This document shows, piece by piece, positions 1 to 8,578 of a stretch of 51,097 nt of DNA. Numbering within the stretch: position 1 is the stretch's first letter; each line of letters opens with the position of its first letter. This DNA is from Thiolinea disciformis DSM 14473. Lineage in GTDB: Bacteria > Pseudomonadota > Gammaproteobacteria > Thiotrichales > Thiotrichaceae. The stretch spans positions 1-51,097 of the forward strand of contig NZ_AQVE01000028.1 in NCBI RefSeq assembly GCF_000371925.1. The letters are read 5' to 3'. The translations under genes were made by a program, and so were the position numbers. Below the pieces are notes generated by a model that had not been told where the DNA came from, made no database searches, and saw nothing but the letters and a program-made list of their open reading frames with translations.

Positions 1-255
1 GAACGGTTGACACCTTTCAAACTGGCATTGTATTGCACGGATGATTGGGGCGCTTATGAGCGTTTATTGCCTGAAGATAAGCATTTAATCACTAAGCGCT
101 ACACACAAAGCATTGAACGGCAAAACCTGAATTTGAGGATTTGGATTAAACGTCTAGCACGCAAGACGATCTGTTTTTCTAAGTCTATCGAGATTCATGA
201 CAAAGTCATTGGAACCTGTATCGAAAGACGCTTCTTCAACTCCTTTAAATCATGA
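1..255 (+). CDS. insB: IS1 transposase InsB, C-terminal part
   Basis: This is the C-terminal part of an IS1-type DDE transposase, open at the window edge. The visible piece holds the CTDDWGAYE stretch, matching IS1 InsB around its second catalytic aspartate, and the signature KRYTQSIERQNLNLR with the catalytic glutamate. It is followed by FSKSIEIHDKVIG, also close to InsB. The stop TGA at 253-255 lies within the terminal inverted repeat, as is usual for IS1. An identical copy sits at the right end on the other strand. The N-terminal half (and any InsA frame) is outside the window. Confidence 0.85.
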   Translation, partial: ERLTPFKLALYCTDDWGAYERLLPEDKHLITKRYTQSIERQNLNLRIWIKRLARKTICFSKSIEIHDKVIGTCIERRFFNSFKS

Positions 256-257
256 CC
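1..257 (+). mobile_element. IS1-family element, 3' end (partial)
   Basis: The first 257 bases are identical, in reverse complement, to the last ones of the window (50827 onward). They end in GGTCATGATTTAAAGG read inward, which resembles an IS1-type terminal repeat starting with GGT. The boundary is visible because the two copies diverge immediately after this point. The element interrupts the secreted-protein gene at 258-555. The rest of the element lies outside the window, so no target duplication can be checked. Confidence 0.85.
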
Positions 258-555
258 CACTTCCTGTCCATTTGTCAAAAACATAACCAGCATCATTAGT
301 TGAGGCATATAAATAGATTTGACTGCCTACATCAATTGAGGTCGTAGTGTTAGCACAACCAACACCACAAGAAATTCCAGAACCACTGGTATTGGAAGTA
401 TAATTTTCATAATATCCGTTAATAATACCTTTATTTGTACTATTAGCGCCACTCTTGGTTAAGTTGAGATCCAAAGGATTGGCATGTACCACAGAAAAAA
501 GCATATAAAACAATGATACAAGCAAATGTGCTGTAATCTTTTCAAATGAAAACAT
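258..555 (-). pseudogene. Secreted repeat-domain protein, cut by IS1
   Basis: N-terminal part of an exported protein, reading leftward until the IS1 end cuts it at 257. It starts at the ATG at 555, with a good GGAGTGAT ribosome site just upstream. Residues 1-25 form a signal peptide (hydrophobic core LLVSLFYMLF, likely cleavage after VHA). The mature part carries a CGVGC pair of cysteines, then a stretch ending GYVFDKWTGSGS. That looks like the start of a bacterial InlB-B/Flg_new-type repeat (hydrophobic, GY.F..W.G). The last codons before the stop come from the IS. The original protein was probably a larger surface or secreted protein; its function is unknown. Confidence 0.6.
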
Positions 556-643
556 AATATCACTCCATGAAATATATAAAGACCTCTTGTATGCCCCGTA
601 TATAGGTTATTCTATTGCAAGAAAAATAGCGATTAAAATTTAA

Positions 644-751
644 TCAAAATAGGCTATTAGTACTATCTTCTAAGAAATTATTAACCCAAACTTTAAAACT
701 GCACTCTTTCGCTAAAGTATCAACGAGTTCATAATGCACAGCTTTTGCCAT
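644..751 (-). CDS. Possible 35-aa ORF or gene remnant
   Basis: A short leftward frame, ATG to TGA, encodes 35 residues beginning MAKAVHYELVDTLAKE and ending EDSTNSLF. The composition is protein-like (amphipathic, mixed charge), but there is no convincing ribosome-binding site and I recognise no family. It sits in the gap between the truncated secreted protein and the EamA transporter, next to IS1-disturbed DNA, so it may be the N-terminal stump of a lost gene. Confidence 0.2.
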   Translation of the reverse strand: MAKAVHYELVDTLAKECSFKVWVNNFLEDSTNSLF

Positions 752-788
752 GATTTAGAGTGATCATGCTTTTATGTTTGGAGTCAAT

Positions 789-1727
789 ATGGACACGCGC
801 CAACCTATCAACGCAAGCGCTATGAGCATTATGACGGTGCTATGTATTTTGTGGGGTTTACAGCAGGTTGTCTTAAAAGCAACGGCCAGTGATTTAGGGC
901 CAGTGCTCCATATCGCCCTACGTTCGGGCATTGCCGCTTTACTAACCATCAGCTTAATGCTGTGGCGAAGTGAACGCCTTAATTTTGTGCTTTATGGAAA
1001 AGCAGGCTTAGTGGCTGGTAGTTTGTTTGCTTTGGAATTTATTTTTCTGGGTACAGCCCTGCATTATACGACCGCTTCGCACTCGGTCGTATTGCTTTAT
1101 ACCGCACCGATTTTCGCTGCCATTGGCTTACAATGGAAACTACCTTCAGAACGCTTAAGGCGCTTGCAATGGGTGGGGATTAGCTTAGCGTTTATTGGCG
1201 TTGTCGTTACATTTTGGGGCGGCAATCCTAATAACCCTGCGACACAAACTAGCACACAACAGGCCTTGTTCGGTGATTTTCTCGCGTTATTAGCGGGGCT
1301 GTGTTGGGCAGCAACCACTGTGGTTATTCGCACAACGGCTTTGAGTAAAGCACCCGCCACCGAAACCTTACTTTATCAATTACTGATTGCTTGTTTTATC
1401 TTGTTACTGGCCGCTTGGTTTTTGGGCGACTTTTACTTCCGTTCAACGCCCTTAGTCTGGAGCGGCCTACTATTCCAAAGCGTCATGATTTCGTTTGCCA
1501 GTTTTCTGATCTGGTTTGGCTTATTAAAACGCTATCTCGCCTCACAGTTAGGGGTTTTTTCTTTCTTAACTCCCTTATTTGGCATTGTATTTGGCGTCCT
1601 ACTCCTGAATGACCCCATTGAAACACGGTTTATCATCGGCTCGGCGTTAGTGTTAGCGGGTATTATCCTCGTGAGCGGCCATACTTGGTTCATGCAAATC
1701 ATGACAAGCCCTAGAAAATCCTCATAA
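789..1727 (+). CDS. EamA/DMT-family transporter
   Basis: Inner-membrane drug/metabolite-superfamily permease of about 312 residues with ten hydrophobic segments in two EamA repeats. The first repeat (about residues 10-145) contains the typical LWGLQQVVLK start and LRSGIAALL; the second (about 165-305) ends with PLFGIVFGVLLLNDP. Such proteins export amino acids, nucleosides or other small metabolites; the substrate cannot be read here. I prefer the ATG at 789, which has GGAG five bases upstream, over the in-frame ATG at 774, which lacks a ribosome site. It stands alone, with no partner gene and no clear terminator. Confidence 0.85.
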   Translation: MDTRQPINASAMSIMTVLCILWGLQQVVLKATASDLGPVLHIALRSGIAALLTISLMLWRSERLNFVLYGKAGLVAGSLFALEFIFLGTALHYTTASHSVVLLYTAPIFAAIGLQWKLPSERLRRLQWVGISLAFIGVVVTFWGGNPNNPATQTSTQQALFGDFLALLAGLCWAATTVVIRTTALSKAPATETLLYQLLIACFILLLAAWFLGDFYFRSTPLVWSGLLFQSVMISFASFLIWFGLLKRYLASQLGVFSFLTPLFGIVFGVLLLNDPIETRFIIGSALVLAGIILVSGHTWFMQIMTSPRKSS

Positions 1728-1801
1728 AAATCAGATTATCTTAGATAATTTTCAAGAAATAATACTCTAGTTAAAATGGTATTTTCTAAAAAAAATACAC
1801 T

Positions 1802-2299
1802 ATGATTAATAACAATAATAAACTTTGGTTCATCTTTGGCGGCGCTCTATTGGTATCAGGCTGTACGTCTAATGCACCAATTCGGCAAGAATTGCTTAAT
1901 AAACAGGTGGCAAGCCTTACTCACAACCCCGAAGAAATCAGGTTACTGACAATCGACGGTGAAAATGCTGTTGAAGAGCGCGTTGCCGTGTTGAAGCCAA
2001 TCGCTCACAAAGAATTAAAACCCGGACTACATAAAGTCACCGCACAGCTCAATTGGTCTAACTATAGCTATGTTATGGGCACAAGCATAGTCATCAAATC
2101 CACTAGCCCAGAAATTAAACAAGCCTGCTTTATGGCACAAGCGGGGGATTATTTAGTGGTTGGAGCTGAACTACTCCCTACTGGAAAACTTTTTAACTCA
2201 CTTCGAGCCATGCCATGGAACATTAGAATTAGTGATGGCCACTCGCCAGTGTCTTTAAGCACGCCACAAAAAGCTATCCCCTTAATCCCTTGCCCGTAA
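1802..2299 (+). CDS. Small lipoprotein of unknown function
   Basis: A 165-residue exported protein with a short signal sequence and a clear lipobox (LLVSGC, cysteine at about residue 21), so it is probably lipid-anchored. The mature part is soluble and mixed alpha/beta by composition, with cysteines near the middle and at the end (ACFMAQAGDY, LIPCP) that could form a disulfide. It ends 30 bases before an outer-membrane barrel gene in the same direction, so the two are likely co-transcribed and may both sit at the outer membrane. I do not recognise the family. Confidence 0.6.
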   Translation: MINNNNKLWFIFGGALLVSGCTSNAPIRQELLNKQVASLTHNPEEIRLLTIDGENAVEERVAVLKPIAHKELKPGLHKVTAQLNWSNYSYVMGTSIVIKSTSPEIKQACFMAQAGDYLVVGAELLPTGKLFNSLRAMPWNIRISDGHSPVSLSTPQKAIPLIPCP

Positions 2300-2329
2300 A
2301 TTAGAACAACAAAACTGGATTAATGCTCA

Positions 2330-2872
2330 ATGAAAAAAATAATAAGACTCTGTGCAACCGCTTTTACTTTACTGCTGCCCTTTAGTGTCTCAGCTGAGCA
2401 GTCTGTTTTTCTTGAAATCGGTGCCCAATCCGGCGGTGATAAAGTGGCACAGAATATTAGTGGGGGCGATGATTATTCCGCTGGCAGTGGTGCAGTCATT
2501 GGTGCTGGTGTAAAAAAATCGCTGAACGCCAAGGTCGACTTTAAGGCGACAGCAGCTGCTCGTTATCAAGGTGGAAACGATAGTGCCTATGCCAGTGGCT
2601 TAGTCGCAGAAGGTGCAGCCTTGTATAAATTCAATAATCAATGGTCTATGGGTGGCGGCTTACATGGTGACTTTGCTAGTAAAGTCAAAGACTCACAAGG
2701 AACGGTTACCAAATTCGATGACGCGTTTGCGCCGATGATGTTAGTGGATTGGAGCTATACACCGGGGATTTCCATCGGTGGGAAATATATTGCAGCCGAT
2801 TATAAAACGACCACAGGAAAAGATTATAATGGCAATCAAGTAGCCATCTACGTTCATTTTAATGCTTTTTAA
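2330..2872 (+). CDS. Small outer-membrane beta-barrel protein
   Basis: A 180-residue protein with a cleavable signal peptide (residues 1-22, cut after VSA). The mature part is rich in Gly, Ala and alternating hydrophobic residues, and finishes with VAIYVHFNAF. The C-terminal Phe and alternating pattern are typical of Bam-inserted small barrels of 8-10 strands. No enzymatic motif is visible. It follows the lipoprotein gene by 30 bases and ends just before a strong terminator shared with the convergent icd gene. It could belong to an OmpA-like or YfaZ-like porin family; I cannot choose. Confidence 0.6.
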   Translation: MKKIIRLCATAFTLLLPFSVSAEQSVFLEIGAQSGGDKVAQNISGGDDYSAGSGAVIGAGVKKSLNAKVDFKATAAARYQGGNDSAYASGLVAEGAALYKFNNQWSMGGGLHGDFASKVKDSQGTVTKFDDAFAPMMLVDWSYTPGISIGGKYIAADYKTTTGKDYNGNQVAIYVHFNAF

Positions 2873-2891
2873 CTCGGACACCTAAATAGGA

Positions 2892-2917
2892 AAAAGGCTA
2901 TTATTCAATAGCCTTTT
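2892..2917. terminator. Bidirectional rho-independent terminator
   Basis: Perfect 11-bp stem (AAAAGGCTATT / AATAGCCTTTT) with a 4-base loop. It has A-runs on one side and T-runs on the other, so it can work on both strands between the convergent barrel gene and icd. Confidence 0.85.
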
Positions 2918-2935
2918 GCAGCATTTAATACGCTA

Positions 2936-5161
2936 TCAAATACTCGCAATCAACTGATTAAATAGCGCACTAGGACGCATGACTTCGCTGGTTTTCACCG
3001 GATCAATATAATAATAGCCACCTAAATCTACTGGCTTGCCTTGAACACCGTTTAACTCAGCCACAATCTTGGCCTCATTTTCGGTGAGTGCTTTAGCCAA
3101 TGGTGCAAATTTAGCCGCTAATTCGGCATCTTCGGTTTGATTAGCTAGCTCTTGTGCCCAGTACATAGCTAAGTAGAAATGGCTACCACGATTGTCAATC
3201 TCGCCGACTTTACGTGATGGAGATTTATTGTTGTCCAATAACTTCTCAGTCGCGTGATCTAAGGCATTAGCTAGTATTTCAGCTTTCTTACTACCTGTTT
3301 TTTGCGCAACGTCTTCAATTGATACCGTTAACGCTAAAAACTCACCTAAGGAATCCCAACGTAGGTAGTTTTCTTTCACCAATTGTTGTACGTGCTTAGG
3401 TGCAGAACCACCCGCCCCCGTTTCAAATAAGCCACCACCCGCCATTAAGGGCACAATAGATAGCATTTTGGCACTAGTACCTAATTCCAGAATCGGGAAT
3501 AAGTCGGTGAGGTAATCCCGTAGAATATTACCCGTTACCGCAATCGTATCGAAACCCCGGAACGCACGTTCTAAGGTGAAACGCATCGCACGTAATTGCG
3601 ACATAATGTGGATTTCCACACCGGTTAAATCATACGCTTCTAAATAGCGATTTACCTTTTTGATGAGTTCGTTTTCATGGGGACGATAAGGGTCTAACCA
3701 GAATACGGCTGGAGTCTTAGATAAACGTGCACGAGTTACAGCTAATTTTACCCAATCTTTGACCGCCGCATCTTTGGCTTGACACATACGCCAAATATCA
3801 CCCTCTTCCACATTTTGTACCATCAAGACTTTGCCTTGATCGTCCACAATACGCGCTTCACCCGCTTCAGGGATTTCAAAGGTTTTATCGTGGGAACCGT
3901 ATTCTTCGGCTTGCTGTGCCATCAGACCTACGTTTGGTACAGTACCCATAGTACGTGGGTCAAATGCGCCATTGGTTTTACAGAAGTTGATCACTTCTTG
4001 GTAAATCCGCGCGAAGGTACTTTCTGGTTGCACGGCTTTGGTATCGTGCATTTTACCATCTGGCCCCCACATTTTACCGCCATCACGAATCATCGCTGGC
4101 ATAGATGCATCCACAATCACATCATTAGGGGCATGTAGATTGGTAATACCTTTATCCGAATCCACCATCGCTAAGCGGGGACGTTCGGCTTCTTCGGCTT
4201 TAATCGCAGCAAGAATTTCGTCCTGCTGTTCTTGAGGTAAGGTTTTGATTTTCTCATGGACGCTGCTCATGCCATTATTCGGTTTTACCCCGATTTGCTT
4301 GAACAGATCACCGTATTTAGCAAATAAATTTTTGTAGAAGGTTTTGACCGCATGCCCGAATACAATCGGATGCGATACTTTCATCATGGTCGCTTTGACG
4401 TGTAAAGAGAATAAAATATCAGTTTCTTTGGCATCATTGATTTCTTCTTCATAGAAATCACATAATGCTTTTTTGCTCATAAACATGCTGTCAATGATTT
4501 CGCCTTCCAAGATATGTGTCTTAGGCTTTAATACAATGACACGACCGTCTTTCGTCACTAAGTCCATGGTCACATCGCATTCACGATCCATGGTCATGGA
4601 TTTTTCACCGTGATAGAAGTCACCATGTGTCATGTGTGAGACGTGCGTACGGGAAGCATGGCTCCATTTACCCATTTTATGAGGATTGTTGCGTGCGTAA
4701 CGTTTAACCGCAGCAGGTGCACGCCGATCCGAGTTACCTTCACGTAATACAGGATTTACCGCACTCCCAGAAACCTTGGCATAACGCTTAACAATCGCTT
4801 TTTCTTCTTCCGTTTGTGGATTTTCTGGGTACTCAGGAACCATGTAACCCTTAGCCCGTAACTCTTTAATGGCTGCCGTTAATTGTGGCATAGAGGCACT
4901 AATATTGGGCAACTTAATAATATTAGTAGCAGGGTCTTGCGTCAGACGCCCTAACTCACCGAGATTATCAGGAACGCGCTGGTCTTCGGTTAAATAATCA
5001 GGGAACTCCGCTAAAATACGCGCGGCCACCGAAATATCAGAAGTCACTACCTCAATACCTGCAGGTTTTGCAAACGCCTGAATAATGGGTAAAAACGAGT
5101 AAGTGGCTAGTAGCGGGGCTTCATCGGTTAGGGTGTAAATAATTTTAGAGTGCGTAGTCAT
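2936..5161 (-). CDS. icd: NADP-isocitrate dehydrogenase, monomeric type
   Basis: Converts isocitrate to 2-oxoglutarate plus CO2 with NADP+ in the TCA cycle, in the cytosol. At 741 residues it has the usual length of the large monomeric IDH (IDH-II), which is unrelated in length to the dimeric form. Family landmarks include the N-terminal [24 protein letters not shown]-like [13 protein letters not shown], and [12 protein letters not shown]. The start ATG at 5161 has AAGGA upstream. It is transcribed alone, leftward, ending at the terminator it shares with the barrel gene. This isozyme is common in Gammaproteobacteria. Confidence 0.95.
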   Translation of the reverse strand: MTTHSKIIYTLTDEAPLLATYSFLPIIQAFAKPAGIEVVTSDISVAARILAEFPDYLTEDQRVPDNLGELGRLTQDPATNIIKLPNISASMPQLTAAIKELRAKGYMVPEYPENPQTEEEKAIVKRYAKVSGSAVNPVLREGNSDRRAPAAVKRYARNNPHKMGKWSHASRTHVSHMTHGDFYHGEKSMTMDRECDVTMDLVTKDGRVIVLKPKTHILEGEIIDSMFMSKKALCDFYEEEINDAKETDILFSLHVKATMMKVSHPIVFGHAVKTFYKNLFAKYGDLFKQIGVKPNNGMSSVHEKIKTLPQEQQDEILAAIKAEEAERPRLAMVDSDKGITNLHAPNDVIVDASMPAMIRDGGKMWGPDGKMHDTKAVQPESTFARIYQEVINFCKTNGAFDPRTMGTVPNVGLMAQQAEEYGSHDKTFEIPEAGEARIVDDQGKVLMVQNVEEGDIWRMCQAKDAAVKDWVKLAVTRARLSKTPAVFWLDPYRPHENELIKKVNRYLEAYDLTGVEIHIMSQLRAMRFTLERAFRGFDTIAVTGNILRDYLTDLFPILELGTSAKMLSIVPLMAGGGLFETGAGGSAPKHVQQLVKENYLRWDSLGEFLALTVSIEDVAQKTGSKKAEILANALDHATEKLLDNNKSPSRKVGEIDNRGSHFYLAMYWAQELANQTEDAELAAKFAPLAKALTENEAKIVAELNGVQGKPVDLGGYYYIDPVKTSEVMRPSALFNQLIASI

Positions 5162-5371
5162 AGTAATCCTTGGTGGTCAAGCTGTGACAACAAGCCCTTT
5201 GGTGTGGGCTAAATTTTGGTGCACTATTCTACTATATCTAGAAAGGGATAGACAAAAGCTTCGTTTGCCAGTTAGAACATCGCGCTCTTAGCGATTTTTC
5301 TGTTTTACGGCTAGCGATCAACCAAACTAATGAAGTTTGAGTTTCCCCGAGTGCGATAATCAATAAGACAC

Positions 5372-5506
5372 TTATAATTGCCAAACAACAATTCGTTGCC
5401 GATCGGCACTCGCGTGGAGCGTTGCTAGGTGGTCGGTGTGTAAAAAGTATAGTGGGGTGGCAATTGTGTTGATCGTATTGTTGGCTTGACCACTTAAATA
5501 GTACAT
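5372..5506 (-). pseudogene. RHS-core fragment (remnant 1)
   Basis: In one leftward frame this stretch reads GMYYLSG..., then LYFLHTDHLATLHASADR and IVVWQ, and stops at 5372. This matches the start of the RHS-repeat core (typically YYLHTDHLGTPR...TD..G..VW). No longer RHS protein can be followed on either side: downstream frames are broken and show no core motif. A 124-codon open frame at 5238-5612 crosses the same DNA in another phase, but its product has no protein-like pattern and I regard it as accidental. This is a decayed leftover of an RHS gene in the same orientation as the larger remnant nearby. Confidence 0.6.
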
Positions 5507-5733
5507 CCCCAGAGCGCACGAAGATCGCATACTTAAGAAGCAAACAGGGAGTGTCTAAGGGCAATGGTATTTGCAGTTCTGAGTGTGGCGTCGTGATCGA
5601 AGCCAAGTGCATGGGTGGTGAGGGCAGATAGGAAGAAGATGAAATAGTTGACCGTGAAGTGCTAGTGGTGCGAAAGCCTCGCTGGATGGGGCTTTGGAAG
5701 ATACACAGTTCTTTTTACAGTCTCAAAATCACT

Positions 5734-5853
5734 CTAAAACTGCTCTAAAATGATACTGATAATACATGCTAATAATATACCCCCTACAATAATGGCTGCC
5801 CACTTTTGTCCTCTAGTTTTGATCTGTCCAACACCACCAATTCCCATTCCCAT
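5734..5853 (-). CDS. 39-aa single-pass membrane peptide (possible)
   Basis: A 40-codon frame starts at the ATG at 5853, five bases after the reconstructed stop of the RHS reading frame (5859). It encodes a Gly-rich N-terminus (MGMGIGGVGQIKTRGQKW) and one strongly hydrophobic segment (AAIIVGGILLACIISIIL, about residues 19-36). The basic residues before the segment suggest N-in topology. The ribosome site is weak (GTGAG overlapping the upstream stop). Its tight position behind an RHS C-terminus is where an immunity gene would lie, but the size and the decay of the RHS gene leave this open. Confidence 0.35.
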   Translation of the reverse strand: MGMGIGGVGQIKTRGQKWAAIIVGGILLACIISIILEQF

Positions 5854-5858
5854 ATCAC

Positions 5859-6793
5859 TCACCACGCAATTCCTGAATAACCTCGATCATGTGTAATTCC
5901 TCCACCAACTTGTCCAATGTTAGTAGTGTTGTTTGCTGTTTTACCTGCGCCCAACCCAACAACGGTTGCTATTGCTCCACTTGAAGAAACTACAACTCCA
6001 CCACCAAGTATACCATAAGCAACATTACCGCTCCCTGCATAACCTGCAATAAAATTATTCGTATCTCCCCGAGCAACACTTGACTAATTAAGCCAACCCC
6101 AGTCACAGTAGTGCCTATAGCGACGGAATTAGGCATAGCTTTATTTCCACCGAAACCAACAAAGGAATGGCCATCCCTAGAAAATGTCCCCCATACGCTA
6201 AGCACATATAAATCTAACTGAAAATTCACGAAATCTGGCCTGCGTGCTAAATTAGATACCCCAGTACAACCAAATGCATGGTTCCATGCCCAGTCTGTAG
6301 ACTGCCCAACTTCATGGTAAGTATCTGGTGCAAGTGATTCCCAGAACAAACCTTTTGGATCAGTGAAATTTAAGGGGTTCTGCCCCACGTACCCATAAGT
6401 ATTCAAGCCACCGGCCAATCTAATCGGATCAGAACTAATATACCGCCCCATTTTCGGATCATAATAACGATTCCAATTGTAATGCAGCCCTGATTCCGCA
6501 TCATAATACTGCCCAGGAAAGCGCAAGTTAATCACAGTGGCAATTGAGTCATTATCTGGATCTTGTATTGGGGCTGTCGTTCCAAAGGCATCCGATTCCC
6601 AACTCCAAATCCGGCGCTTATCGGCGGGCAAACTCGCATTACTATCGGACGCATAGCGTACTGTCCCTAAATGATCAGTATGCAGATAAATCAACTTACC
6701 TTGTGCAGAAGCATTGTAAGGACTATTTGCAGCCTATAGCACTGCGATTGGGGTATTAGCATCATCATAAAAATAGAGTGCTTGTCTCACATA
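5859..6793 (-). pseudogene. RHS-repeat protein C-terminus, broken
   Basis: C-terminal part of an RHS/YD-repeat protein, read leftward. From about 6793 the frame reads YVRQALYFYDDANTPIAVL, then an in-frame TAG (6734-6736). It continues with the RHS core: HTDHLGTVRYASD, LRFPGQYYDAESGLHYNWNRYYD, GRYISSDPIRLAGG, NTYGYVGQNPL. The variable tail (DFVNFQLDLYV, VWGTFSRDGHSFVG) resembles a common RHS tail family. Near 6075-6085 the frame shifts by one; the other frame carries a Gly-rich tail with GDTNNFIAGYAG and TVVGLGAGK, ending GYSGIAW at 5859. With both a stop and a frameshift and no N-terminal shell or PAAR part, it is a pseudogene or an orphan tail. Confidence 0.75.
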
Positions 6794-6800
6794 CAAAGCT

Positions 6801-6820
6801 AGAGCCGGTTTACCAGCTCT
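6801..6820 (-). terminator. Possible hairpin behind sulfotransferase gene
   Basis: Near-perfect hairpin AGAGC-x-GGT / ACC-x-GCTCT with a 2-base loop, directly after the stop of the sulfotransferase-like gene. No real T-run follows on the minus strand, so termination is uncertain. Confidence 0.35.
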
Positions 6821-7545
6821 TAGCTTGGGAGCTTCAAGCGTTTTTCCCAAAGCTCGTGATAAATCGGTTCAGCTTGGTCATAGAGTGTCTGTAACTCAGC
6901 GCTTAATTCACCGTGCGATTCCTGCCATTGTCCGAATCCGGTCGATTTCCACACCGAGTCATACCAATGCTGCGCCCACACTCCATCGCTCTCTCGCTGC
7001 CCCGCAGGCCAGCGCAACATTTGCTCATAAAATGGAATCTCGCAATAGTCACATAAGGCTTCTAAATAGCGGCGGGGTTGATGCAGAAAATCGTTGGCAT
7101 CAATAACCAACGGCTCACCAACTTTATTTCTCACCCACTCGTACAAACGCCATTGTTGCGGCAAACCAATATCCTCCAAATTAACTTCGGTGCGTTTTTT
7201 GGCGTAAGACAACAAGACCTCTTTGGGATCACGTAATAAAAAACAATGCTTGAGTTGTCCCAACCAATCCATTGGATAATGGGGCAACATATGATGGGTC
7301 ATGTGTTTTTGATAAAACAAGCCAGTTGGATTGGGTGTGGTGCATTGTTGAATCACTTTCCCGACGTCCGCTTCGTGATGCTGCAAAATTTCCTCACGCA
7401 TAGGATGATCCAAGCCAGTTTGTGCCAAATAAGCAGCATAAAAAGGCTCATCCCATACCACGGTATCAGGGCGATTTTCCCAAGCACGCATCATTGCGGT
7501 TGATAAATTACGTGGCCCCGACCACATCGCTACTATTGGCAACAT
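6820..7545 (-). CDS. Sulfotransferase-like protein
   Basis: A 241-residue cytosolic protein of the P-loop sulfotransferase fold. The N-terminal motif AMWSGPRNLSTAMM (residues 6-19) is the 5'-phosphosulfate (PAPS) binding loop, and CFLLRDPKEVLLSYAKK (around residue 100) matches the 3'-phosphate binding region with its Arg. WDEPFYAAYL is typical of the branch found beside class IV aminotransferases. It lies 24 bases downstream of such an aminotransferase in the same direction, so the two form an operon. The substrate is unknown. The start ATG has GGAGAGA upstream. Confidence 0.75.
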   Translation of the reverse strand: MLPIVAMWSGPRNLSTAMMRAWENRPDTVVWDEPFYAAYLAQTGLDHPMREEILQHHEADVGKVIQQCTTPNPTGLFYQKHMTHHMLPHYPMDWLGQLKHCFLLRDPKEVLLSYAKKRTEVNLEDIGLPQQWRLYEWVRNKVGEPLVIDANDFLHQPRRYLEALCDYCEIPFYEQMLRWPAGQRESDGVWAQHWYDSVWKSTGFGQWQESHGELSAELQTLYDQAEPIYHELWEKRLKLPS

Positions 7546-7569
7546 AAATCATTCTCTCCATCCATGATT

Positions 7570-8493
7570 TTAGAGTACTTGCTTTAAAGCATCGCGCTTA
7601 ATGAGTTTTTTATAAGAATCGCGCAAATGCAATAACATTCCCCCCGCTTCACCGTTACCAATTGTACGCCCATCGATTTCAAATACTGGCGTTTGTGCGC
7701 CAAAAGTGCCTGTTAAAAAAGCCTCATCCGCGCTATAAGCTTCCAACAACGAGAAATTTTTCTCAAAAACCGGAATATTTTCTTCGCGGCAAATCTCAAT
7801 CACTTTGCGGCGCGTAATGCCATTCATGCAATAATCACCGCTTGAAGTCCACACTTCACCTTTACGCACGATAAAAAAATTACAAGCATTAGTGGTATTC
7901 ACAAAGCCAAAAGGATCCAGCATTAACGCCTCATCCGCTCCCGCTTTACGCGCATGAATCAGAGGAATAATACAATTCAATTTAGAGTGTGAATTTAATT
8001 TTGGATCTTGCGTTAACGGTAAACCACGATGTTGTGGAGTGGTATATAAGCGAATACCATTTTTTAATACCGACTCATCGGGCTTGCTAAATTCTGCAAT
8101 AATAACGATGGTTGAACCATAAATACTCAAGCGTGGGTCTTGAAACGGTTTACGCTTGCGTCCACGGGTTACCATTAAACGAATATGCACATCCGTCGTC
8201 ATACTATTCGCTTTCAAAGTCGCCCACAAAGCTTCCACCAATTGCGCACGCGTCAAACCAATCTCTAAATCAATACAATACGCCGCTTCATAAAGACGAT
8301 CTAAATGATCATCCAAGAAAGCAATAACCCCATCGTATAAGCGTAACCCTTCCCACACACCATCACCTAGTAAAAAACCTGAGTCGTAGACGGATACCTT
8401 CGCGTCCTCGCGCGGGACAATATCACCATTCACATAGATTTTTATGTGGTCATTCCGCTCATCAAATTCGGCTTCGTGGGTACTACGGCTCAT
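7570..8493 (-). CDS. Class IV aminotransferase (BCAT/DAAT-like)
   Basis: PLP enzyme of fold type IV, about 307 residues, related to branched-chain amino-acid aminotransferase (IlvE) and D-amino-acid aminotransferase. The N-terminal ISVYDSGFLLGDGVWEGL-type block and DHLDRLYEAA are family hallmarks. The lysine in KLNSHSKLNCI is the likely Schiff-base residue, and EALMLDPFGFVNTTNACNFF is the phosphate-cup region. I chose the ATG at 8493, which has GGAG nine bases before it; a TTG six codons upstream is possible. It is co-transcribed with the sulfotransferase-like gene. Since the sequence lacks a clear IlvE-only signature, branched-chain, D-amino-acid or aminodeoxychorismate-type activity all remain possible. 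Confidence 0.8.
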   Translation of the reverse strand: MSRSTHEAEFDERNDHIKIYVNGDIVPREDAKVSVYDSGFLLGDGVWEGLRLYDGVIAFLDDHLDRLYEAAYCIDLEIGLTRAQLVEALWATLKANSMTTDVHIRLMVTRGRKRKPFQDPRLSIYGSTIVIIAEFSKPDESVLKNGIRLYTTPQHRGLPLTQDPKLNSHSKLNCIIPLIHARKAGADEALMLDPFGFVNTTNACNFFIVRKGEVWTSSGDYCMNGITRRKVIEICREENIPVFEKNFSLLEAYSADEAFLTGTFGAQTPVFEIDGRTIGNGEAGGMLLHLRDSYKKLIKRDALKQVL

Positions 8494-8578
8494 GTTATTA
8501 GACTCCGTCAAGAAAACTGGCTGGCACTTTAGGTATCTTACACATAAAATCGCCGTTTTTGCGCACTTCTAAAACCCT

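Noticed and set aside
5238-5612. 124-codon ORF on the minus strand as a hypothetical gene
   Set aside because: Its translation is Cys/Ser/Ile-rich without domain pattern, while another frame of the same DNA reads a clear RHS-core segment. I treat it as accidental.
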